Positions 17,662 through 25,551 of a stretch of 64,000 nt of DNA are shown here, piece after piece. Every line of letters begins with the position of its first letter. Positions within the stretch are counted from its first letter, which is position 1. Under the pieces are notes generated by a model, which searched no databases, was not told the DNA's origin, and worked only from the letters and a program-made list of their open reading frames with translations. The position numbers and the translations under genes are program-made. Source of the DNA: Streptomyces flaveolus (GTDB lineage Bacteria > Actinomycetota > Actinomycetes > Streptomycetales > Streptomycetaceae); contig NZ_JNWV01000006.1 of assembly GCF_000716535.1 (NCBI RefSeq), positions 372,001 to 436,000 on the forward strand, in the 5' to 3' direction.

Positions 17662-18756
17662 TCAGCCGGCCGGGACGGGTGGGCCGGCGGGAAAGGGCAG
17701 GGCGGTCGACAGTGCCCGCAGGAAGCCGTTCACCGTCGCCCGGTCCCGCACGGCGACCCGCATCCAGTCCTCCCCGAGCCCCGGAAACGTGTCGCCCCGC
17801 CGCACCGCGTAACCGAGCTCCCGCAACCGCCGCCGTACCGCGTCGGCGCCCGGCATGCGCACCAGCACGAACGGCCCCTCGGCAGGCTCCACCACCCGCA
17901 CTCCGCGAGCGGCGAACGCGGCCAGCCCGGTCACCAGATGGGCGCGGTCCCCGGCGATGCGATGCGCCGCGTGTCCCGCCTCCGCCAGCGCCCGCGGCGC
18001 CACACACGCCTCGGCGGCGGCCAGCGCCGGTGTCGACACCGGCCACAACGGCTGGGCCCGCTCCAGCTCGGCGATCACCTCGGGCCCGGCCAGGACGTAC
18101 CCGATGCGCAGCCCGGCCAGCCCCCAGGTCTTGGTGAGGCTGCGCAGCACCACGAGCCCCGGTACACCGGTCCGCCCGGCCAGCGCCTCCCGCTCACCCG
18201 GCACCGCGTCCATGAACGCCTCGTCCACGACCAACGTGCGGCCCGGCCGGGCGAGTTCGACGATCGCCTCCGCCGGATGCAGCACCGACGTCGGATTCGT
18301 GGGGTTGCCGATCACCACCAGGTCGGCGTCCGCCGGCACGGCCGCCGGGTCCAGCCGGAACCCGTCCTCCTCCCGCAGCAGCACCCGGGTCACGGTGTGC
18401 CCGGCGTCCCGCAGCGCGGCCTCCGGCTCGGTGAACTGCGGGTGCACGACGGCCGGCCGGCTGACCTTCAGCGCGCGGGCGAGCAGGACGAACGCCTCCG
18501 CCGCCCCCGCCGTCAGCAGCACCCGCTCCACCGGCAGCCCGTGCCGCGCCGCCACCGCCGCCCGCGCGGCCCGCCCGTCCGGGTAGGCCGCGAGGGACGC
18601 CAGCGAGCCGGCGATCTCCTCCCGCAGCCACGGCGGGGGCGTGTCCGCGCGGACGTTGACGGCGAGGTCGGTCAACGCGGCCCCGTCGTCCCGCACTTCG
18701 GCGTCCCCGTGGTGCCGCAGATCGGGCCCGGACCCGCCGGTCGCCTCAGTGCGCAT
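17662..18756 (-). CDS. cobC: PLP-dependent CobC/CobD-like protein (Rv2231c family)
   Basis: A 364-residue fold-type I PLP enzyme related to histidinol-phosphate aminotransferase. The cofactor lysine is Lys209 in 'LRSLTKTWGLAGLRIGY', with 'VVIGNPTNPTSVL' and 'TLVVDEAFMD' upstream. By family, these make the (R)-1-amino-2-propanol phosphate side chain of cobalamin by decarboxylating threonine phosphate, or act in a similar step. ATG 18756 is taken as start; it overlaps the cbiX 3' end by 11 bases. GTG and ATG codons further upstream would overlap more. It is the last gene of the cobM-to-cobC operon, which supports a cobalamin role. Confidence 0.83.
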   Translation of the reverse strand: MRTEATGGSGPDLRHHGDAEVRDDGAALTDLAVNVRADTPPPWLREEIAGSLASLAAYPDGRAARAAVAARHGLPVERVLLTAGAAEAFVLLARALKVSRPAVVHPQFTEPEAALRDAGHTVTRVLLREEDGFRLDPAAVPADADLVVIGNPTNPTSVLHPAEAIVELARPGRTLVVDEAFMDAVPGEREALAGRTGVPGLVVLRSLTKTWGLAGLRIGYVLAGPEVIAELERAQPLWPVSTPALAAAEACVAPRALAEAGHAAHRIAGDRAHLVTGLAAFAARGVRVVEPAEGPFVLVRMPGADAVRRRLRELGYAVRRGDTFPGLGEDWMRVAVRDRATVNGFLRALSTALPFPAGPPVPAG

Positions 18757-19684
18757 GGCTGTGCGAGTGCCCCCCGTGATGGTGGTGCCCATGACCGTGC
18801 CCGTGGTGGTGGTCGTCGTCGTCCGGGTGGAAGTGCGGCTGCTGCGGCAGCCCGACCTTGTCCTCGAAGCCCGGCAGCGCGATCCGGTACACGCACGAGT
18901 CGCAGTTCATGCGCAGGTCGCCCTTGACGGCCTCCTCGTACCGCTCCATCACCAGGTCCAGCAGCTCCGGCTCGGGCCCGATGACATCGGCCGACCGCAC
19001 CTCGGTCTCCGGGTGCGCGGCGGCCCACCCCTCGGTCTGCTGCCGCACCCGGTCCGGCAGGATGCCGGTGAAGAGGAAGTAGGGGAGTACGACGATCCGC
19101 CGCGCCCCCAGCGCCGCGCACCGGTCCAGCCCGCTCGGCACGTCCGGCGCCGCGAGCGACACGAACGCCGTCTCCACCCCGGCGTACCCACGGCCCTCCC
19201 ACAGCAGCCGCGCAGCCTTGAACACCTCCGCGTTGGCGTCGGGGTCGGTCGAGCCGCGCCCGACCAGCAGCACGGTGACGTCGGCCCGGTCCTGCGGGGT
19301 GCGGGCGGCGGAGCCGAGCGCCTCGTCCAGCCGCCGCTCCAGCACGTTCAGCAGCGCCGGGTGCGGACCCAGCGGGCGGCCGTAGGTGTACGAGATGCCG
19401 GGGTGCCGCTCCTTCTCCCGGGCGAGCGCGGCCGGGATGTCGCCCTTGGCGTGCCCGGCGGACACCAGCATCAGCGGCACGGCGGCGAACCGGCGTACGC
19501 CCTGCTCGACCAGCTCGGTGACGGCCTCGCCCAGCGGCGGCGGGGACAGTTCGATGAAGCCGCCGGCGACGGGCAGTTCGGGGTGGCGGCGCCCCAGCTC
19601 CCGGACGAAGTCGCGGAACGCCTCGGCTCCGGCGTCGTCACGGGTGCCGTGTCCGGCGATGAGCAGGGCGGGCGGGGTGGTCAC
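18746..19684 (-). CDS. cbiX: CbiX-type sirohydrochlorin cobaltochelatase, long form
   Basis: A 312-residue class II chelatase. Two CbiX/CbiK-like halves are present; likely metal-site histidines are His12 ('LIAGHGTRD') and His78 ('LVSAGHAKGD'). The C-terminal part has Cys261 and Cys264 in 'LRMNCDSCVYR', the M-x-C-x-x-C motif linked to an iron-sulfur cluster in long CbiX proteins, then a tail of about 17 histidines (284-312) that could bind or store Co2+ or Ni2+. The family inserts cobalt early, into sirohydrochlorin. Here a late CobN-type chelatase is also encoded, so its exact role is unclear. GTG 19684 overlaps the cobH stop. Confidence 0.9.
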   Translation of the reverse strand: MTTPPALLIAGHGTRDDAGAEAFRDFVRELGRRHPELPVAGGFIELSPPPLGEAVTELVEQGVRRFAAVPLMLVSAGHAKGDIPAALAREKERHPGISYTYGRPLGPHPALLNVLERRLDEALGSAARTPQDRADVTVLLVGRGSTDPDANAEVFKAARLLWEGRGYAGVETAFVSLAAPDVPSGLDRCAALGARRIVVLPYFLFTGILPDRVRQQTEGWAAAHPETEVRSADVIGPEPELLDLVMERYEEAVKGDLRMNCDSCVYRIALPGFEDKVGLPQQPHFHPDDDDHHHGHGHGHHHHGGHSHSHAH

Positions 19685-20271
19685 GCGTTCTCCTCGGAGT
19701 GTGAAGCGGGGTGGTACAGCAGGGCGTTGAGCGCGGCGGACGCGACCGCCGACCCGCCCTTCTCGGACACGTTGCTCACGGCGGGCAGGCCGCTCGCCCG
19801 CAACGCGGCCTTGGACTCGACCGCGCCGACGAAGCCGACGGGCAGTCCGATGACGAGGGCCGGGGCGGCGTCCAGGGTCAGCAGCTCCTCCAGCGCGGTC
19901 GGCGCGTTGCCGATCACCCAGAGGGCACCGGGACCGACCTGCTCGTACGCGAGCCGGATCGCGTGCGCCGAACGGGTCAGACCCGGCCCGCCCACGGCGT
20001 CCGCGAGCCGGCAGACGGTCTTTCGCCGGGTGATCCCGGCGGCCACCATCTCGACGTCCACGACCACCGGCGCCCCGGCGTGCAGCGCCGCGTGCGCCCG
20101 CACCAACTCGCCCTCGTCCATGACGAGGTCGTTCGCGTACTCGAGGTCCGCGGCGGAGTGGACGACCCGCTCCACCACCGCCCGGGTCAGCGGCGGGAAG
20201 TGCGAGGTGTCCAGGCGGGCGCGCAGCCGCCGGTAGGACTCCTGCTCGATCGGGTGGACGACGCGGTTCAC
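19681..20271 (-). CDS. cobH: Precorrin-8X methylmutase
   Basis: CobH moves the C11 methyl to C12, turning precorrin-8X into hydrogenobyrinic acid. The 196-residue protein has the family length and sequence: 'VVERVVHSAADLEYANDLV' with likely catalytic His38, 'VVVDVEMVAAGITRRKTVCR', 'LWVIGNAPTALEELL' and 'GLPVGFVGAVESK'. GTG 20271 is the start; it overlaps the cobJ stop (GTGA), and the reading frame beyond it runs inside cobJ. Translation is probably coupled on both sides. Confidence 0.95.
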   Translation of the reverse strand: MNRVVHPIEQESYRRLRARLDTSHFPPLTRAVVERVVHSAADLEYANDLVMDEGELVRAHAALHAGAPVVVDVEMVAAGITRRKTVCRLADAVGGPGLTRSAHAIRLAYEQVGPGALWVIGNAPTALEELLTLDAAPALVIGLPVGFVGAVESKAALRASGLPAVSNVSEKGGSAVASAALNALLYHPASHSEENA

Positions 20272-21950
20272 TTCGGGTCCTCCTGCCAGCGGTAGCCGCG
20301 CGGCGTCACCATGCGCCCCGCGATCCGACGGGTCGCCGTGTTGCCCACGGTGACGACCGTCATCATGTCGACCGTCGCCGGGTCCAGTGCGGCGAGCGTG
20401 GTGACCCGGCCGGACTCGTCCGGCCGGGAGGCGTTGCGGACGACGCCGACCGGCGTCGTCGGCTCCCGGTGCCCGGCGAGGATCGACAGCGCCTTGGGAA
20501 GCTGCCAGTCGCGGCCCCGGGAGCGCGGGTTGTAGAAGGTGACGACGAGGTCCGACTCGGCCGCCGCGCGCACCCGGCGCTCGATGACCTCCCACGGCGT
20601 GTGCAGGTCGGACAGGCTGATGGACACGTGGTCGTGGCCCAGCGGCGCGCCCAGGATCGCCCCGGCGGCCAGCGCGGCCGTCACCCCGGGCACCCCGACG
20701 ACGTCGATGTCGTCGGAGGCCTCCGCGAGCGCCGGGGAGGCCATGGCGTACACGCCCGCGTCCCCGCTGCCGATCAGCGCCACCGCGTGCCCCTTCCGGG
20801 CCTGTGCGACCGCCGTCCGGGCCCGCTCCTCCTCCGCGCCGAGCCCCGACTCCAGCACCCGGGTGCCGGGCCGCAGCAGATCGCGGATCTGGTCCACGTA
20901 CTGGTCGAGCCCGACCAGTACCGACGCCCGCCGCAGCTCGGCCGCCGCGCGCGGGGTGAGCAGGTCCCGGGCGCCCGGCCCCAGCCCGACCACCGCGAGC
21001 CGCCCGCGCGCGGGCCGCCGCACCACGGCACAGGTCGCCATGGCGGGCTTCCCGGCCGACTTCTTCTTCGGGACGAGGAGTTCACCGCCCCGGACCAGCG
21101 CGGCGGCCTCCGCCACCGACGGGGTGCCGACGGCCGCGAGCGGCGCGTCCGACGGGTTGGGCACCTCGACCGCCGCCAACTCCTCGGCGGAGTACGTCAC
21201 CAGGGGCACCCCGAGCCGTTCGGCGGCGGCCACGATGCCCGGCTCCTGCGCCTTGGCGTCCACGGTGGCCAGCTCGGCGAGCGACCGAGGCGAGAGCCCC
21301 GCATCCCGCAGCGCCTCCTCGACCAGACCGAGGACCTCCTCGACCGGCGCACCCTTCGACGCGCCGACCCCGACGACCAGCGACGGCGGCCTGAGCAGCA
21401 CCTCCCGCTCGCCCGGCGCGACGGCCCGGTCGGTCACCCGGATCGTGTACGACCCCTGGGGCGCGACCGGCAGCGGCGGCAGCGGCCAGGCCACCTCCGC
21501 CTCCAGCGCGACCGGTTCGCCGTCCAGCAGCGCCCGGGAGACGGCCGCGACCGACCCCTCGTACGGCAGGCCGAGCGTGTCCAGGCCCGGCAGCCCGACG
21601 GCGTCCGTCGCGGTCGTCACCACCGGCTCGGCGCCCAGCACCTCACCCACCTCGCGGGCGAGCGCGTTGGCGCCGCCGCCGTGCCCGCCGAGCAGCGACA
21701 CCGCGAACCGGCCGCCCTCGTCCACGCACACCACGCCCGGGTCGGCCGCCTTTCCGGCGAGCAGCGGCGCGAGCAGCCGCACCACCGCCCCGGTCGCCAG
21801 GAAGCACACCAGCTGCTCGCACTCCGCGAACGCGGCCCGTACCGCCTCCCCGACGGGACCCTCGTAGACGCGCGTACGCTCCGGCCAGGCCGCGGCCAGC
21901 CGGTCCCGCGCCGCCGCCCCCGCCGCGGTGGCGGAAATCAGGCCGATCAC
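20268..21950 (-). CDS. cobJ: Fused CbiG / precorrin-3B C17-methyltransferase (CobJ)
   Basis: A 560-residue two-part protein. Residues 1 to about 310 are CbiG-like: 'FLATGAVVRLLAPLLAGK', 'CVDEGGRFAVSLLGGHGGGA' and 'LVVGVGASKGAPVEEVLGLV'. Residues from about 330 are a tetrapyrrole methylase: 'RLAVVGLGPGARDLLTPRA', 'IGSGDAGVYAMASPALAEA', 'VPGVTAALAAGAILGAPLGH' and 'VVTFYNPRSRGRDWQLPKAL', which mark CobJ/CbiH. CobJ methylates C17 and contracts the ring using SAM. CbiG opens the lactone in the anaerobic route, so its fusion to CobJ in an otherwise aerobic set is notable, though known in actinobacteria. GTG 21950 overlaps the cobL stop. Confidence 0.93.
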   Translation of the reverse strand: MIGLISATAAGAAARDRLAAAWPERTRVYEGPVGEAVRAAFAECEQLVCFLATGAVVRLLAPLLAGKAADPGVVCVDEGGRFAVSLLGGHGGGANALAREVGEVLGAEPVVTTATDAVGLPGLDTLGLPYEGSVAAVSRALLDGEPVALEAEVAWPLPPLPVAPQGSYTIRVTDRAVAPGEREVLLRPPSLVVGVGASKGAPVEEVLGLVEEALRDAGLSPRSLAELATVDAKAQEPGIVAAAERLGVPLVTYSAEELAAVEVPNPSDAPLAAVGTPSVAEAAALVRGGELLVPKKKSAGKPAMATCAVVRRPARGRLAVVGLGPGARDLLTPRAAAELRRASVLVGLDQYVDQIRDLLRPGTRVLESGLGAEEERARTAVAQARKGHAVALIGSGDAGVYAMASPALAEASDDIDVVGVPGVTAALAAGAILGAPLGHDHVSISLSDLHTPWEVIERRVRAAAESDLVVTFYNPRSRGRDWQLPKALSILAGHREPTTPVGVVRNASRPDESGRVTTLAALDPATVDMMTVVTVGNTATRRIAGRMVTPRGYRWQEDPK

Positions 21951-23182
21951 TGGACTACTCCTTCACTAGACGCCGGGGTTCTCACGCCCCACAGCAGAAA
22001 CACAGGATTGGTGGCCGCGAGCCGGCTCACGTCCCCCGGCAGCGGCGCGAGGCGCGACGACTGCACCAGCACGCCGTCGCAGGTGAACCCGGCGTCCGTC
22101 AGCGCCGCGCGCGCCGCGGGCACCCGGTCCAGCGCGGCCATGGCGACCACGACCGTCCGCCGGGCCCGCCGCGCGCACGCGCTCACCACGGCGGGCAGCT
22201 CCCGGCCCCCGCCACCGACGAACACCGCGTCGGGATCACCGGCCAGCCCCTCCAGGGCCTCCGGCGCCGAGCCGTGCACCACGTCCACGTCGACGCCGTG
22301 GGCGTCCGCGTTGGCACGGACGCGTGCCACCCCGTCCGGGGTCTTCTCCACGGCGACGACCGCGGCGCCGAACCGTGCGCACTCCACCGCGACCGAGCCC
22401 GACCCCGCGCCCACGTCCCACACCAGGTCGCCCAGGCGCGGCCCCAGCCGGGCCAGGGCCAGCGCCCGCACCTCGAACTTGGTGATCATCGAGTCCCGGT
22501 GCGCGAACGCGTCCTCCTCCAGGGCCCACCGGTCCGGCGCCCCGGGCACCCCGGCCACCGTCCGCACCGCACCGAGCGCCCGCGCCTCGTCCAGGCACAG
22601 CACCACGCTCACCGCCGTACCCCAGTCCCGGGCCGCCGCCTCGGCGGCGGTCACCCGCTCCACGCGCTCGCGCCCCGGATCGCCGAGCGCGCTCGCGACC
22701 ACCAGGGTCCGGTCACCGGGGAGCGCGGCCCCCAGCTCGGCGGGACTGGCGCCCGGCCCGGTCAGCACGGCCACCTTCGGCCGCGCCCGGCACACGTTCA
22801 CCGCCGTCCGCAGCTCCCGGCCGTGCGCGCTGACCACGACCGCGTCGTCCCAGGGCAGCCCGATCCGGGCGAACGCGGTGGCCACCGAGGACACCCCCGG
22901 CCGCACGTCCAGCAGCCCGGGCCCGAACCGCTCGGCCAGCGCCCGCACGATCCCGAAGAACCCCGGGTCCCCGGACGCCAGCACGACCACCGGCAGCTCC
23001 TTGCCGACGTACCCGGCGATGGTGTCCAGCGCCGGCGCCAGCGGACCGAGGACCACCCGCTCCGCGCCCTCGGGCAGCCGTGCGGCGTCCAGGTGCCGCC
23101 GCCCGCCGACGACCAGCGCGGCCCCGGTCAGGACGTCCTCGGGCACCGGCGTCCCGGTCCCCGTACCGACGACCGTGATCAA
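21947..23182 (-). CDS. cobL: Precorrin-6Y C5,15-methyltransferase (decarboxylating)
   Basis: CobL is a CbiE-CbiT fusion that methylates C5 and C15 and removes the C12 acetate carboxyl. The 411-residue protein has a tetrapyrrole methylase half ('TVVGTGTGTPVPED', 'VVLASGDPGFFGIVRALAE', 'RPGVSSVATAFARIGLPWDD') and, from about residue 220, a CbiT-like half with the SAM loop 'VWDVGAGSGSVAVECARFGA' and 'AVFVGGGGRELPAVV'. TTG 23182 is chosen because it overlaps the cobM stop (TTGA) and the fold begins directly after it; the frame extends upstream only inside cobM. Confidence 0.94.
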   Translation of the reverse strand: MITVVGTGTGTPVPEDVLTGAALVVGGRRHLDAARLPEGAERVVLGPLAPALDTIAGYVGKELPVVVLASGDPGFFGIVRALAERFGPGLLDVRPGVSSVATAFARIGLPWDDAVVVSAHGRELRTAVNVCRARPKVAVLTGPGASPAELGAALPGDRTLVVASALGDPGRERVERVTAAEAAARDWGTAVSVVLCLDEARALGAVRTVAGVPGAPDRWALEEDAFAHRDSMITKFEVRALALARLGPRLGDLVWDVGAGSGSVAVECARFGAAVVAVEKTPDGVARVRANADAHGVDVDVVHGSAPEALEGLAGDPDAVFVGGGGRELPAVVSACARRARRTVVVAMAALDRVPAARAALTDAGFTCDGVLVQSSRLAPLPGDVSRLAATNPVFLLWGVRTPASSEGVVQ

Positions 23183-23997
23183 CTCTTCGTCCTCTGCTCG
23201 CGCAGCGCCCGCCGCGCCTCGGGGTCGGCCTTCCGGTAGCCGTGGAAGTGACCCGGGTGGTACAGGTGCGAACGCGTCCCGTGCGCGTCCAGCGCCGGGC
23301 CGACCAGGAACAGCGTGTGCTTCCAGAGCTTGTGCTCCTTGACCGTCTCCTCCAGCGTGCCGATCGTGCACTTCACGACCAGTTCCTCCGGCCAGGTCGC
23401 CTGGTAGGCGATCACCACCGGTGTGCTCGTCGGGTAGCCGCCCTCCAGCAGCTCCCGCACGAGCTGCCCGCTGCGCGCCGCCGACAGGAAGATCGCCATG
23501 GTGGTGCCGTGGCGGGCGAACTCGCGCACCTCCTCACCGGGCGGCATCGGCGTCTTGCCCCCGCCCAGCCGGGTCAGCACCACGGACTGCGCGACCTCGG
23601 GAATCGTCAGCTCGCGCTGAGCCAGCGCGGCCACCGCGGAGAAGGAGGACACGCCCGGGACGACCTCGGTCGCGATGCCGATCTCCCGGCAGCGGTCCAG
23701 CTGCTCCTGCGTGCCGCCCCACAGGGCCGGGTCGCCGGAGTGGATACGGGCCACCTCGAGCCCCTCCTCGAACGCACGTCGGTACACCGCGACGACGTCC
23801 TCCAGCGACATGGCCGCCGAGTCCAGGATCTCGGCGTCCTCGCGGGCGTGTTCGAGGACCTCCGCCTGGACCAGGCTCGCCGCCCAGATCACGACGTCGG
23901 CCTCGGCGATGGCCCGCGCGGCACGGAACGTCAGCAGATCGGCGGCGCCGGGGCCGGCACCGACGAAGGTCACCTTGCCGGTGGGGGCATCGGCCAT
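23179..23997 (-). CDS. cobM: Precorrin-4 C11-methyltransferase
   Basis: CobM methylates C11 of precorrin-4 with SAM to give precorrin-5. The 272-residue tetrapyrrole methylase shows 'VTFVGAGPGAADLLTFRAAR', 'VARIHSGDPALWGGTQEQL', 'VVPGVSSFSAVAALAQREL' and 'LTRLGGGKTPMPPGEE', all typical of CobM/CbiF. ATG 23997 is the start; AGGAGAGG lies about ten bases upstream. It is the first gene of the operon cobM-cobL-cobJ-cobH-cbiX-cobC. Its promoter must lie in the 82-base spacer shared with the divergent metal permease gene, which is too short for a cobalamin riboswitch. Confidence 0.95.
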   Translation of the reverse strand: MADAPTGKVTFVGAGPGAADLLTFRAARAIAEADVVIWAASLVQAEVLEHAREDAEILDSAAMSLEDVVAVYRRAFEEGLEVARIHSGDPALWGGTQEQLDRCREIGIATEVVPGVSSFSAVAALAQRELTIPEVAQSVVLTRLGGGKTPMPPGEEVREFARHGTTMAIFLSAARSGQLVRELLEGGYPTSTPVVIAYQATWPEELVVKCTIGTLEETVKEHKLWKHTLFLVGPALDAHGTRSHLYHPGHFHGYRKADPEARRALREQRTKS

Positions 23998-24079
23998 GGG
24001 AATCGGTCCTCTCCTACGAGTACTGCGGTTGTGGCTGTCGGACGTGCGGGAACGCGCGTCGATCGGATAGCAAGGGCCT

Positions 24080-24808
24080 ATGGCGGTCTTCGTCGCGCTC
24101 GGCGCGTTCCTGATGACGCTGGCCGGCGGCTGGACGGCACAGCGCGTGACCGACCGCCGCCATCTGGTGCTGGGCCTGGCCGGCGGGCTGATGCTCGGCG
24201 TGGTCGGCCTGGACCTGCTGCCGGAGGCGCTCCGGGCGGCGGGCGACGAGGTCCACGGCGTCCCGGCCGCGCTCCTGCTGTTCCTGGCCGGCTTCCTCCT
24301 CGCCCATCTGGTGGAACGCCTGCTGGCGGCCCGCCGCGCCGCCCACGGCGCCGCCGAACACAATCACCGGGCCCCCGAGGTGGGCCTGACGGCGGCCGCG
24401 GCGATGGTGGGGCACAGCCTGATGGACGGCGTGGCGATCGGCGCGTCCTTCCAGGTGGGCGGCGGCATGGGCACCGCGGTCGCGCTCGCCGTCATCGCCC
24501 ACGACTTCGCGGACGGCTTCAACACCTTCACCCTCACCAGCCTGTACGGCAACGCCCGCCGCAAGGCCCTCGCCATGCTCTTCGCGGACGCCGTCGCACC
24601 CGTCGCCGGAGCCGCCGCGTCGGCGTTCATCACCATTCCGGAGCGCGTCCTCGGCGGCTATCTCGGCCTGTTCGCCGGCGCACTGCTGTACCTCGCCGCG
24701 GCGGAGATCCTCCCCGAGGCCCACCATGAGCACCCCGCCCGTTCGACCCTGCTGTGCACGGTCGCGGGCGCGGCCTTCATCTGGCTGGTGGTGGGCGTCA
24801 CGGGGTGA
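24080..24808 (+). CDS. ZIP-family metal permease
   Basis: A 242-residue integral membrane protein with about seven or eight helices. The ZIP metal-site helices are clear: 'AAMVGHSLMDGVAIGASF' in helix IV and 'VIAHDFADGFNTFTLTSLYG' in helix V, with a His-containing loop between helices III and IV ('HGAAEHNHRAPE'). ZIP proteins carry Zn2+, Fe2+, Mn2+ or other divalent metals into the cytoplasm. This gene lies between the two cob operons, divergent from cobM by 82 bases and convergent with cobI by 11. Cobalt supply is therefore an attractive but unproven job. AAGGG precedes ATG 24080. Confidence 0.88.
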   Translation: MAVFVALGAFLMTLAGGWTAQRVTDRRHLVLGLAGGLMLGVVGLDLLPEALRAAGDEVHGVPAALLLFLAGFLLAHLVERLLAARRAAHGAAEHNHRAPEVGLTAAAAMVGHSLMDGVAIGASFQVGGGMGTAVALAVIAHDFADGFNTFTLTSLYGNARRKALAMLFADAVAPVAGAAASAFITIPERVLGGYLGLFAGALLYLAAAEILPEAHHEHPARSTLLCTVAGAAFIWLVVGVTG

Positions 24809-24819
24809 CCCGGGCGGTG

Positions 24820-25551
24820 TCACAGCTTTCCGCCCCGGCCGCCGTCCCGGCGCGGCGGCGCGATCAGCGTCGACAGGTACGGCAACGGCGTCCCGTCCAG
24901 TTCGGCGGCCGACCGCACCGACTCCTCCGGCAGTCCCAGCGCCGAGCCCCACACCGCGTCCCCGAGCCGCCCGGTCTCCCGCAGCGCCTCGGCGACCTCG
25001 GCGGCCTGCCGCCCGAACTTGTACGCCACGACCGTCCCCGGCCCGGCCAGCGCCTCCTTCAGCACCGCCGACCCGGCCGTCACGGGCACGAGGGTCAGTG
25101 GCTCGGTGCCCTCGGTCAGCACGGCCCCGGACCGCGCCGCGAGATCCTGCATGGCGGTGATCCCGGGCACGGTCTCCACGGAGACACCCGGCACCAGCTC
25201 CGCGATGGTCTGCGCGAGATAGGTGAAGGTCGAGTACACGTTGGGGTCGCCGATGGTGGCGAACGCGACCGAGCCGTGCGCCGCGAGCAGCTCGGCGACC
25301 CGCTGCCCGGCCGCGTCCCAGGCTGCCTCGCGCCGCGCCCGGTCGGTCCGCTCGTTCAGCGCGAACACCACCCGGACGACCTTTTCGGCGGGCACGTAGT
25401 GCAGCACCGTCGCCTCGGCCCGCCCCGGCTCCCCGGTGTCCATGACCGGTACGACGACGACATCGGCGGCCCGCAGCGCGTTGACCCCCTTCACGGTCAC
25501 CAGCTCCGGATCACCGGGACCGACCCCGACCCCGACCAGCCTGCTGCTCAT
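24820..25551 (-). CDS. cobI: Precorrin-2 C20-methyltransferase
   Basis: CobI adds the C20 methyl to precorrin-2, giving precorrin-3A. The 243-residue tetrapyrrole methylase has 'LVGVGVGPGDPELVTVKGVN', 'VAFATIGDPNVYSTFTYLAQ' and 'VETVPGITAMQDLAARSG', which match CobI/CbiL. ATG 25551 overlaps the cobB stop (ATGA); the open frame upstream runs inside cobB. It is the last gene of the riboswitch-led cobD-to-cobI operon and meets the permease gene tail to tail. Confidence 0.95.
   Translation of the reverse strand: MSSRLVGVGVGPGDPELVTVKGVNALRAADVVVVPVMDTGEPGRAEATVLHYVPAEKVVRVVFALNERTDRARREAAWDAAGQRVAELLAAHGSVAFATIGDPNVYSTFTYLAQTIAELVPGVSVETVPGITAMQDLAARSGAVLTEGTEPLTLVPVTAGSAVLKEALAGPGTVVAYKFGRQAAEVAEALRETGRLGDAVWGSALGLPEESVRSAAELDGTPLPYLSTLIAPPRRDGGRGGKL

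Noticed and set aside
20469..23342. Long open frames on the plus strand across the cobalamin genes
   Set aside because: They are shadows of the real minus-strand genes, with Arg/Pro/Gly-rich translations and no ribosome sites. The minus strand shows full family motifs.
23998..24079. A cobalamin riboswitch before cobM
   Set aside because: The spacer has 82 bases, is shared with a divergent gene and has no B12-box core.
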